Virus record (IMG/VR): IMGVR_UViG_3300025132_000221 | Location: 1 to 27,555 of that record | DNA: 27,555 bases | Source of the DNA: a virus | Reading direction: 5' to 3' (one strand) | The notes under the pieces: generated by a model | Told to the model about the DNA's origin: nothing | What the model saw: the letters and a program-made list of their open reading frames with translations, nothing else | The model's database searches: none | Position numbers and translations under genes: made by a program | Shown here: positions 20,424-27,555 of the stretch, piece by piece | How the letters are laid out: every line of letters starts with the position of its first letter | How positions within the stretch are numbered: position 1 is the stretch's first letter

Positions 20424-21929
20424 CTATCCTTTCACTATTAATTCTGTTGCAGATATAGCCGTACCAGCTACAACACTAGGACTATCTGCGCTTGTTCCTA
20501 ATGTACCATCAGTCTGTACATAATATGTCTGACCTGCTGTTAGTGATGTTTGATCTTTATTTACTGTACCAACTACATCTATTGTAGCTTCTGCTGTATC
20601 AGCGTATGTACCACCTGATGCTATACCTATGTAGTTTTCTGTGGTAAGAGTACTCGCATTATATGTAGCAGCAGTTGCGAGTACTCTAGCTTTACCATGA
20701 CTACTATCTCCTGAGTCTGAATAAAGCAATACAGTTCGTTTTAAGTTTGAGTCAAACACAACTGCATTATAATCTGTGGAACCATCTGTATCTGCAACGG
20801 CTGTACTACCAAAAGAAACATTAGTTCCACTTATTGTAGCCTCTACATATCTAACATCTGTACCACTACTTTCATCATAAAGAACTACAAACTTACCTGC
20901 TACATCATTAAAAATCATTGCTGGAGTATTCATTACTCCACTAGCAAAAGTAGCAGGAGTCCCAAAGCTAGTGCTAGATCCGTTTGTACTGAAATATCCA
21001 GTTACATTTTTGTCTACTTGCACAACTGTTGCACCACCTGAACTTAAACCACCACCAAGATTGTTAGCTGCGTCTTTGAATACAATTAAATGTTTATCAT
21101 TAGTGCTGTCGTAAGCTATATCTAGTTTTTCAACTTCAGAAGACTGAAATGTTTTACTGCCTTGTGTATTTAAATCACCATTTGCAGCCATATCTATAGC
21201 GCAAACTTTTCCATGTTGACTGTCTCCGAAATCAGAAAATGCAGCTATATGAGTATTTGCAACTGGATCATATACTGATGAAAGATAATAAGTATTACCA
21301 CCTTCAAACAAACCTTCCGTACCAAAACTTATAGATGTGCCAGATACAGTTGCAGCAATGGCTCTACCAGTAGTTTTACCATAACATAGTAAACATTTAT
21401 TTGTAGTAGTATTAAAACTTATACTAGGATAATCTATTTCAGCAGATCTAAAAACTGCTGGTGTACCAAAACTTATAGATGTTCCACTTACTGTTCCTAC
21501 AACTGCTGTTCCATAACCACTGTTACCACCGTCTTTATACGCGATAACTACTTTATTATTACTACTATCAAATGTAGCATCTATACGTCCTGTAGTAGCA
21601 CTTTCAAATACTACTGCTGTTCCAAAAGATATACTATTATCACTGTCATCTATTGTGCCTACTATAGCTGTGCCGTAACTGCTATTACCAGTGTCTTCAT
21701 AAGTAACAACAACTTTATTGCTATTACTATCAAACGCACATCCTTGTGGCCTTGCTCCTGCTGACTCAAATGTAACTTCTGAACCAATACCTGCTGATAT
21801 AGTTACAGATGTTGTAGCTTGTTTAACTGTACCATCAGCATTAACCACAACTGCCTTACCATTTGTAATCGCACCAGATGCAATAGCTTTATATTTACCT
21901 GCTTGTTTAGGGGGAACGTATGCTACCAT
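20424..21929 (-). CDS. Fibre-like protein with one seven-bladed beta-propeller (501 aa)
   Basis: A modular protein of 501 residues. The N-terminal cap (13-37) has AIASGAITNGKAVVVNADGTV. Then come seven repeats of about 50 residues, typified by VVFESATTGRIDATFDSSNNK, VVIAYKDGGNSGYGTAVVGT and VSGTSISFGTPA, four strands each. The C-terminal part has TTENYIGIA, then a terminal module YYVQTDGTL, SPSVVAGTAI, ELIVKG. The terminal module recurs in marine phage fibre or decoration proteins as I recall. The seven-fold count fits a beta-propeller, a common ligand-binding fold, so receptor binding is inferred. It is the shortest of three paralogues in a row; AAAGGG in the last codons of the preceding gene serves as ribosome site. 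Confidence 0.85.
   Translation of the reverse strand: MVAYVPPKQAGKYKAIASGAITNGKAVVVNADGTVKQATTSVTISAGIGSEVTFESAGARPQGCAFDSNSNKVVVTYEDTGNSSYGTAIVGTIDDSDNSISFGTAVVFESATTGRIDATFDSSNNKVVIAYKDGGNSGYGTAVVGTVSGTSISFGTPAVFRSAEIDYPSISFNTTTNKCLLCYGKTTGRAIAATVSGTSISFGTEGLFEGGNTYYLSSVYDPVANTHIAAFSDFGDSQHGKVCAIDMAANGDLNTQGSKTFQSSEVEKLDIAYDSTNDKHLIVFKDAANNLGGGLSSGGATVVQVDKNVTGYFSTNGSSTSFGTPATFASGVMNTPAMIFNDVAGKFVVLYDESSGTDVRYVEATISGTNVSFGSTAVADTDGSTDYNAVVFDSNLKRTVLLYSDSGDSSHGKARVLATAATYNASTLTTENYIGIASGGTYADTAEATIDVVGTVNKDQTSLTAGQTYYVQTDGTLGTSADSPSVVAGTAISATELIVKG
20670..21782 (-). repeat. Seven propeller-blade repeats in the 501-aa protein
   Basis: Seven units of about 150 bp. Blade starts can be followed by VTFESA, VVFESA, AVFRSA, GLFEGG, KTFQSS, ATFASG and AVADTD, each followed by a D-x-x-x-x-K turn and most by an SGTxxSFG strand. 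Blades 1-3 are closest to blades of the 885-residue paralogue; blades 4-7 have diverged. Confidence 0.85.
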
Positions 21930-21932
21930 TTT

Positions 21933-24590
21933 TTACCCTTTCACAATCAATGTAGAACCAGCTACTGCTGTTCCTGCTGTTACTGATGGATCATCTGCTG
22001 TCTCACTTAATGTACCATCTGTCTGTACATAATATGTTTGGGCTGGTGTTAAGTCTTCTGGTGTTCCAGCAGGTGCTAGTACAATACCTTTTCCCTTACT
22101 ACTATCGCCACTATCTCTATAGAAGATAACAGTTTTGTTTTCATTGCTGTCAAATGTAGGTGATGTATATTTAGTAGTTGCTGCATTAAAAGTTGCAGCA
22201 GTTGCAAAACTTATAGATGTACCTGATACAGTTCCTATAACATATTTTCCATAATCACTGTCTGCATCATCATAGTAAGAAACAATTACTTTATTTAAAT
22301 TGCTGTCAAATGTAATTCCTATAATTGCAGTAGTTCTACTTGTATCACCTGTTTCAAAAACAGTAGCTGATCCAAAACTAATTCCAGTACCACTAACTGT
22401 TCCTACAATCGCTGTACCATCTCCACTGTTACCATTATCTTGATATGCAATAACAACTTTATTATTACTACTATCAAAAGTTATATCTACCTCTCTTGTA
22501 GTAGCAGACTCAAATACAGCAGCACTTCCAAAACTTATAGAAGTTCCAGAAATTGTACCTACAATGGCTGTACCATAATTGCTATTTCCATTATCTTGAT
22601 AAGCAACAACTATTTTGTTGTTACTACTATCAAATGTACAATTAATGTACTGAGTATCACCACTTTCAAATACAACAGCCGATCCAAAAGTTATATCTGT
22701 TCCTGATATAGTACCTACTTTAGCAGTACCGTACTGGTTATTTCCCCAATCTCTATAAAATATTCCTACTTTATTACTGTTAGAGTCAAAAACAACCTTA
22801 TTATTACTATTATTAGCACTAGAATTAAATGTAGCAGGAGTACCAAAACTAATTGAATTATCGGATGAATCTATAGTTCCTACAATAGCTTTACCAGTTT
22901 CACTAGTAGGTTGATGAGTATATACAATAACAACCTTATTTACATTGCTGTCAAAAGCTATACCAAAGTTAAAAGCATATGCACTCTCAATAACAGTTGG
23001 AGTTCCAAATGTAATGGTTGTTCCGCTTACAGTGCCTACACAAACGGTTCCGTAAGAAGAGTTACCTTGATCTGTATAGGCTACAACTACTCTATTATTA
23101 GAGCTATCAAATGTTGATACTAATGCTCCTAACCCACTACCATCAGCCAATACACCACTTTCAAAAACTGTTGCTGATCCAAGTGAGTCAGAAGCAGATG
23201 CAACTTGAGGTATATTATCAGCAATAGCACCTTTAGTATTTATCGTAACAGGTTGCCCATCTGCTACTGTATCTTCTGCAAAGCCTATAAAGTTTTCTGA
23301 TGTTAGTTTTTCTAAAGAACCACCTGCTTGAAATATTGATGCCGCACCAGTATGACTTGCGGTAGTATACTTATATGCAATAACAGCTTTATTTATATTA
23401 CTATCAAAACCTATACCAACATTAGATACAGTAGAAAAAGAAGAGGTTGCTTCTGTATCAAAAGTAATAGTTGTACCACTCATTTTTCCTGAAATAACAC
23501 TGAGTTTATTACTATCTCCACCATCTCTATATGCAATAATTAATTTATCTAATGATGTATCAAAAATAGAAGAGGGGCCATTAAAATCACTAGCACCTGT
23601 AGATGCAGCTGCAAATACTGCTGGAGTCTGAAAACTTATAGTAGAACCAGATACTGTTCCAACTGCTACCGTACCATGACTAGAATTACCATCATCTCTA
23701 TAGGATATTGCTAAATTTTGCACATTACCCGATTGTGCTGTATCTCTAACCCAAGCTACAGACTTAGTACTAGTAGTAGCACTTTCAAATACAGCAGCAG
23801 AACCACTATATTGTGGTACACCACTATTTATAGATGCAATTATAGCAGTACCATATTGGCTATTTCCTACATCTGTGTATGCAATAGCCCATTTTGAATG
23901 ATGTGTGCTATAAGCAGTAGAGATCTTAACTGTTGATGCGGATTCAAAAATTACTTTTGAACTAAATGATATTGATGTACCAGATACACTAGCCATCACA
24001 GATGTACCGTAGTTACTATTATCCTGATCTACATAAGCTATTAAAACTTTTCCAGTTGATGCATCATTAAGATCACTAGCGCAAGATATATTTGATGTAT
24101 TAGCACTTTCAAATACAGCAGCAGAACCAAAACTTATGCTATTGTCACTACTATCAACCGTTCCAACAATAGCTGTTCCGTAGAGGCTGTTATCATTATC
24201 TTTGTAGGCGATAACTATTTTATTACTAGCAAGATGAAAAGTTGCATCTATATCTGAACAATCAGCAGATTCAAATACTACAGGTGTTCCAAAAGATATA
24301 CTACTACTTGATACTGTACCTACTACGGCTGTTCCATAACCACTACCTGATGTATTTTTAGCGTATACAATAACTATTCTATTTGTATTAGTATCAAATA
24401 CAACTTTACATAAATATGCAGTACCTGATTCAAATTCTAAACTTGATCCTATAGATTGTGTTAATGTTGATACCGTTTCTCCAACCGTACCATCAGTATT
24501 CACAACTACAGGCTTACCTCCAGTAATAGCACCAGAGGCTGTTGCTTGTGTCTGCCTAGATAGTTGTGGGTTGTTACCAACGATACGCAT
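21933..24590 (-). CDS. Fibre-like protein with two seven-bladed beta-propellers (885 aa)
   Basis: Paralogue of its neighbours. The N-terminal cap (17-36) has ATASGAITGGKPVVVNTDGTV. Seven repeats follow (about 50-418), then a linker KLTSENFIGFAEDTVADGQ, then TKGAIADNIPQVASASD (about 428-468), which repeats the cap, then seven more repeats (about 471-832) and the shared C-terminal module YYVQTDGTL, DPSVTAGTAV, LIVKG. Repeat cores read FDSSNNKVVIAYQDNGNS and GTAIVGTVSGTSISFG. Likely a virion-surface protein with two propeller domains in tandem; target unknown. The start has little ribosome site, so it may depend on coupling to the 86-residue gene ending six bases upstream. Confidence 0.85.
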   Translation of the reverse strand: MRIVGNNPQLSRQTQATASGAITGGKPVVVNTDGTVGETVSTLTQSIGSSLEFESGTAYLCKVVFDTNTNRIVIVYAKNTSGSGYGTAVVGTVSSSSISFGTPVVFESADCSDIDATFHLASNKIVIAYKDNDNSLYGTAIVGTVDSSDNSISFGSAAVFESANTSNISCASDLNDASTGKVLIAYVDQDNSNYGTSVMASVSGTSISFSSKVIFESASTVKISTAYSTHHSKWAIAYTDVGNSQYGTAIIASINSGVPQYSGSAAVFESATTSTKSVAWVRDTAQSGNVQNLAISYRDDGNSSHGTVAVGTVSGSTISFQTPAVFAAASTGASDFNGPSSIFDTSLDKLIIAYRDGGDSNKLSVISGKMSGTTITFDTEATSSFSTVSNVGIGFDSNINKAVIAYKYTTASHTGAASIFQAGGSLEKLTSENFIGFAEDTVADGQPVTINTKGAIADNIPQVASASDSLGSATVFESGVLADGSGLGALVSTFDSSNNRVVVAYTDQGNSSYGTVCVGTVSGTTITFGTPTVIESAYAFNFGIAFDSNVNKVVIVYTHQPTSETGKAIVGTIDSSDNSISFGTPATFNSSANNSNNKVVFDSNSNKVGIFYRDWGNNQYGTAKVGTISGTDITFGSAVVFESGDTQYINCTFDSSNNKIVVAYQDNGNSNYGTAIVGTISGTSISFGSAAVFESATTREVDITFDSSNNKVVIAYQDNGNSGDGTAIVGTVSGTGISFGSATVFETGDTSRTTAIIGITFDSNLNKVIVSYYDDADSDYGKYVIGTVSGTSISFATAATFNAATTKYTSPTFDSNENKTVIFYRDSGDSSKGKGIVLAPAGTPEDLTPAQTYYVQTDGTLSETADDPSVTAGTAVAGSTLIVKG
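22095..24443 (-). repeat. 7 + 7 propeller-blade repeats in the 885-aa protein
   Basis: Two blocks of seven units (24443-23337 and 23180-22095) around a linker. Units can be followed by FESA/FESG/FNSS/FETG-type blade starts and SxxISFG ends. Several neighbouring units of the second block share near-identical codon stretches, as in the two copies around 22440 and 22610, which points to recent unit duplication. Confidence 0.87.
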
Positions 24591-24595
24591 AATTA

Positions 24596-24856
24596 TTATA
24601 ACTCAGAGTTAGGATCTACCCAATTAGGATTGTTAGTCCAATTGGTTCCATCAAAGAAGTGTTTGTTACCTGACCATCCATCAGGTGCTGTAACATCTTC
24701 ATGCAGTGTTGCATTGCTACTATTTAAATCAGCAATATAGAAATCTACTGGATCACTTCCAACAGTGATCATGTCAGATCCCATCGTTACTGGTTTATCA
24801 TCAGCGAATACATATTTACTTAGTTTAGTTGAGTTCTCTACTATTGTCTTAGCCAT
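24596..24856 (-). CDS. Small structural protein between fibre genes (86 aa)
   Basis: An 86-residue protein beginning MAKTIVENSTKLSKYVFADD and containing DFYIADLNSSNATLHEDV and GNKHFFDGTNWTNNPNW. I recall short proteins with this outline from marine phage structural regions, near fibre genes; no function is known. It is beta-rich with conserved aromatic residues. The ribosome site AAAGGA is formed by the final Lys-Gly codons of the preceding fibre gene. It might cap or attach one of the propeller proteins that flank it. Confidence 0.85.
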   Translation of the reverse strand: MAKTIVENSTKLSKYVFADDKPVTMGSDMITVGSDPVDFYIADLNSSNATLHEDVTAPDGWSGNKHFFDGTNWTNNPNWVDPNSEL

Positions 24857-24862
24857 GTGTAT

Positions 24863-27454
24863 TTATCCTTTCACAATTATATCACTAGCACCTATTGCAG
24901 TTCCTGCGATTACCGATGGATCATCTGCGCTAGTATCTAACGATCCATCTGTTTGTACGAAATATTGTTGTCCTATGGTGAGGTCTTCTGGTGATCCAGT
25001 ATGACTGAATAGTTTAATTGTACCTACACCACTAGTATCTCTATAATTAATTATAGTTTTTTTGTTTCCAGTATCATATTCAACAGTTGGCTGTAATGCT
25101 CTGCCACTATCTAGTACAGTTTCTGAACCAAAACTGGGCGTTGTTCCAGATATACTACCAGTTATGTATTTACCTTTATCGCTGTCAGCATCATCTTTAT
25201 AAGCTATTAAAAATTTATTTGTTGTAGAATCAAAAGCTATGCCTATCTCTGATGTAGCTGCATCATGGAATTTAGTAGGTGTTCCAAAAGTTATATCAGT
25301 ACCAGATACTGTGCCTACAACTGCATACCCTTTGCTACTATCTCCACCTGCATGATATGAAAATATAACTTTATTAACATTAGTATCAAAAGCTGCATCC
25401 ATATATCTAGGTTGTGCGCTGGTATGAAATGTAGCTACAGTACCCCAACTAATACTTGTACCACTTACAGTACCTACATAAGCCTGTCCATGAGAACTGG
25501 CTCCTCTTAATCCAACAACAACTTTATTATTTGAGCTATCAAAAGTGTTACAGAAATAACTATAATTTGAACTAACAATTACAACAGCAGTTCCAAATGA
25601 AATATCCGTTCCAGAAACAGTGCCTACAATAGAGGTAAAATAAAAACTATTACCTCCATCTTTATAAACAATAACAACTTTATTTGAGTTACTATCAAAA
25701 GAAGCGGCAATATTAGATGTAGCACCAGATTCAAATTCTACAATAGTTCCAAAAGAGATAGAAGTACCTGATACAGTTCCTACAACTGCTTTGCCTTTAC
25801 TACTATCTGCACCATCAGAGTACACAATAACAACTTTATTACTATTACTATCGAATACTATTTGAAAATTTTCTGTATTATTACCATCTTCAAACTCTGC
25901 AAAACTTCCAAAAGATACAGTGTCATTACTAGTATCTATAGTTCCAACAATAGCTTTACCTGTTCCATAAGATCCATCTCTTCCTGCTATAACTATTCTA
26001 TTATTTGCAGTATCAACTGCTAGTACAGGAGAAGTACTAATAGCACCATATGTAGATGCAGAACTAAGTACATCAGAAGCAGACCCAACTTGCGGTATAT
26101 TCCTAGCAATTGATCCAGTAGTTTTTACAGTAGCTTTTTGTCCATCTGCATATGCTGCGTGTGCAAAGCCTATGAAGTTTTCTGATGTTAAGTTAGATGC
26201 AGTTTCTCCAGCTACCCTAACTGAAATTGCAGTACCGTAGTTATTATTTGAAGTATCATGGTATGGTATAATATGTCTTTTAATATCTGGATCAAATACT
26301 ACTGAGTACGGTTGTGTTTGACCACCACTATTAAAGGTAGTTGAATCAGTAAAACTAACACTAGTTCCACTTATAGTTGCTATTCTAAATTTTCCTTTAG
26401 ATCCATCTGCTCCTGCTCTATACGCTACTAAAAATTTATTTACATTTGTATCGAATGAAGCCCTTATGTAATCAGGTGAAGTTGCGGATTCAAAAACAAC
26501 TGGTGTCCCAAAAGAAATACTAGTTCCAGAAACGGTTCCAACAACAGCAGTTCCATAATTAGAGTTACCTTCATCATAATAAAAAATTATTACCTTGTTA
26601 TTTAAGCTATCAAATTGTATATCAAGACTACGATCTCCATTAGTAACTGCACCAGTTTCAAATTGTGTATCGCTTCCAAAACTAATATCAGTACCACTAA
26701 TAGTTCCTACATTAGCATATCCAGAATTTCCTCTACTATCTCCTCCATCTCGCCAAATACAAACGTGCTTTTGTGCATTACTGTCATATACAATCGATGC
26801 AAAAACATTATTATGATTTCTAACAACAGCTTCTGTTCCAAAACTAATAGATGTACCACTAACAGTACCTACCCTAGCAGATACTCTACCTGCTCCTTGT
26901 ATATCTGTATAAATAACAACGTGTTTTTCTGCATTAGTATCATATGAAGAAACCATATAGTTTGATTGAGTACTATTAAATGTAACAGCAGATCCAAAAC
27001 TGAGGCTTGTTCCAGACAATGTAGCTACTAGGGCTTTTCCTGGATAAGGATCTGCTTGATCTCTCCAATACACAACAGTTTTACCTGCTTGAGCAACATC
27101 GTATGATGCAGCTACATAATAAGCCTGTACGCTATGTGCAACTACAGGAGTGGTATAAGTTAATCCACCATCACTAGCATGAGTAACAACTACAGCAGTT
27201 AAATAACCATTATTATCATTATCGTGATAAAAAATAATTGTTTTGTCATTTGAAATATCATAGACACTATCCATGTCAAACGCATATGCAGATTCAAAAA
27301 CAGCAGCAGTTCCTACATCTTGCGTTATTGTATTAGTGCCTATGGCAGAAACATTACCAGCAGAGTTTACGATAACTGGCCCACCATCAGTTATTGCACC
27401 ACTAGCAATAGCTCGTACTTCAGCATCTAAAGCTATGTCACCTACAAGTCTCAT
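24863..27454 (-). CDS. Fibre-like protein with two seven-bladed beta-propellers (863 aa)
   Basis: First complete late gene in the window. Layout matches the 885-residue paralogue: N-terminal cap AIASGAITDGGPVIVNSAGNV (15-35), seven repeats (about 48-415), linker NLTSENFIGFAHAAYADGQ and TGSIARNIPQVGSASD (about 421-461), seven more repeats (about 465-812) and the C-terminal module YFVQTDGSL, DPSVIAGTAI, DIIVKG. Its first seven blades are more varied than those of the other proteins, with VVAHSV, TFNSTQ and AVVRNH in place of FESA. Probably a receptor-binding or decoration protein. TAGGA before the ATG overlaps the stop of the upstream gene. Confidence 0.85.
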   Translation of the reverse strand: MRLVGDIALDAEVRAIASGAITDGGPVIVNSAGNVSAIGTNTITQDVGTAAVFESAYAFDMDSVYDISNDKTIIFYHDNDNNGYLTAVVVTHASDGGLTYTTPVVAHSVQAYYVAASYDVAQAGKTVVYWRDQADPYPGKALVATLSGTSLSFGSAVTFNSTQSNYMVSSYDTNAEKHVVIYTDIQGAGRVSARVGTVSGTSISFGTEAVVRNHNNVFASIVYDSNAQKHVCIWRDGGDSRGNSGYANVGTISGTDISFGSDTQFETGAVTNGDRSLDIQFDSLNNKVIIFYYDEGNSNYGTAVVGTVSGTSISFGTPVVFESATSPDYIRASFDTNVNKFLVAYRAGADGSKGKFRIATISGTSVSFTDSTTFNSGGQTQPYSVVFDPDIKRHIIPYHDTSNNNYGTAISVRVAGETASNLTSENFIGFAHAAYADGQKATVKTTGSIARNIPQVGSASDVLSSASTYGAISTSPVLAVDTANNRIVIAGRDGSYGTGKAIVGTIDTSNDTVSFGSFAEFEDGNNTENFQIVFDSNSNKVVIVYSDGADSSKGKAVVGTVSGTSISFGTIVEFESGATSNIAASFDSNSNKVVIVYKDGGNSFYFTSIVGTVSGTDISFGTAVVIVSSNYSYFCNTFDSSNNKVVVGLRGASSHGQAYVGTVSGTSISWGTVATFHTSAQPRYMDAAFDTNVNKVIFSYHAGGDSSKGYAVVGTVSGTDITFGTPTKFHDAATSEIGIAFDSTTNKFLIAYKDDADSDKGKYITGSISGTTPSFGSETVLDSGRALQPTVEYDTGNKKTIINYRDTSGVGTIKLFSHTGSPEDLTIGQQYFVQTDGSLDTSADDPSVIAGTAIGASDIIVKG
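25019..27313 (-). repeat. 7 + 7 propeller-blade repeats in the 863-aa protein
   Basis: Two blocks of seven units (27313-26210 and 26062-25019). Examples of unit cores: FDSLNNKVIIFYYDEGNSN and FDSNSNKVVIVYKDGGNS. The most regular stretch reads GTVSGTSISFGT. Unit length is near 53 residues in the first block and 50 in the second. Confidence 0.86.
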
Positions 27455-27462
27455 TTAAGTTC

Positions 27463-27555
27463 CTATGAAAGTTCTTCGTATGTAACAGTGTATGTTAAAT
27501 CGTTAGCTGCACTTGCAGTAACACCAAGAGACTTATCTTCTTCTAAGTATAGCCC
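27463..27555 (-). CDS. C-terminal end of a small structural protein (partial)
   Basis: Thirty codons and a TAG stop at the right edge; the start lies outside. The end reads GLYLEEDKSLGVTASAANDL, then TYTVTYEELS. Endings of the type YLEEGD-x-L..A..A..L...VSYEE are common in small beta-sandwich proteins of marine phage structural regions. The frame is in step with the late unit, nine bases before the first fibre gene. Confidence 0.75.
   Translation of the reverse strand, partial: GLYLEEDKSLGVTASAANDLTYTVTYEELS

Noticed and set aside
22440-23117. Several + strand frames full of Ser, Tyr, Asn and Ile opposite the propeller repeats
   Set aside because: They arise from reading the repeated blade DNA on the wrong strand, have no ribosome sites, and repeat with the blade period.
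1-27555. tRNA genes, integrase and attachment sites
   Set aside because: No cloverleaf-like sequence, CCA-type end, integrase motif or repeated attachment core was noticed on either strand; only a dedicated tRNA scan could exclude short degenerate forms.

Overview
The window is an AT-rich, gene-dense piece of a tailed double-stranded DNA phage genome, most likely a lytic marine podovirus-like phage. Evidence for this: a family A DNA polymerase with a phage-style nuclease set, a vitamin B12-type ribonucleotide reductase, a very large internal virion-type protein, a lysis cassette, and small basic proteins of a kind I recall from marine phage genomes. I see no integrase, repressor, terminase, portal or capsid gene; the head genes presumably lie off the right edge. 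The host cannot be named from sequence. The B12-dependent reductase next to PolA recalls marine podoviruses such as the cobaviruses of Rhodobacteraceae, but that is only a guess.

Left arm, + strand, about 1-8850: metabolism and replication. In order: SleB-type cell wall hydrolase, a tiny membrane peptide, DNA polymerase I with an inserted zinc finger, a putative ssDNA-binding protein behind its own sigma70-like promoter, a RecB/Cas4-like exonuclease with a probable Fe-S cluster, a second PD-(D/E)XK-like nuclease, DUF3310 protein, MazG-like pyrophosphohydrolase, small proteins, class II ribonucleotide reductase, a ribosome-modulation-factor-like protein starting at GTG, endonuclease VII, and a secreted small protein. 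Together these would degrade and recycle host nucleotides, make dNTPs, copy DNA and resolve branched DNA. Most genes abut or overlap, as in one operon.

Convergence zone, about 8590-8980: the + and - transcription units meet. A hairpin with a T-run ends the + unit at 8944-8979. A second hairpin, pointing the other way, lies inside the last + gene and would stop read-through from the - strand.

Right arm, - strand, read right to left: late structural and lysis genes. It starts with a truncated small structural protein, then three modular proteins built from about 50-residue repeats that come in groups of exactly seven (2 x 7, 2 x 7 and 1 x 7), best explained as five seven-bladed beta-propellers and probably fibre or receptor-binding proteins. 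Next come two proteins with strict short-period repeats (7-residue and 11-residue), small and mid-sized virion proteins, a 1223-residue internal-virion-type protein, a miniature MscS-like membrane protein, a GTA-type holin, a set of small Lys-rich proteins, an 8-cysteine mini-protein and a T4-type lysozyme.

Several genes are very short or use GTG/TTG starts (433-510, 6004-6180, 7869-8066, 9234-9425, 9873-10049, 10053-10169, 10208-10354). They are supported by strong Shine-Dalgarno sites and by stop/start overlaps. No tRNA, rRNA, CRISPR array, insertion sequence or attachment site was seen.
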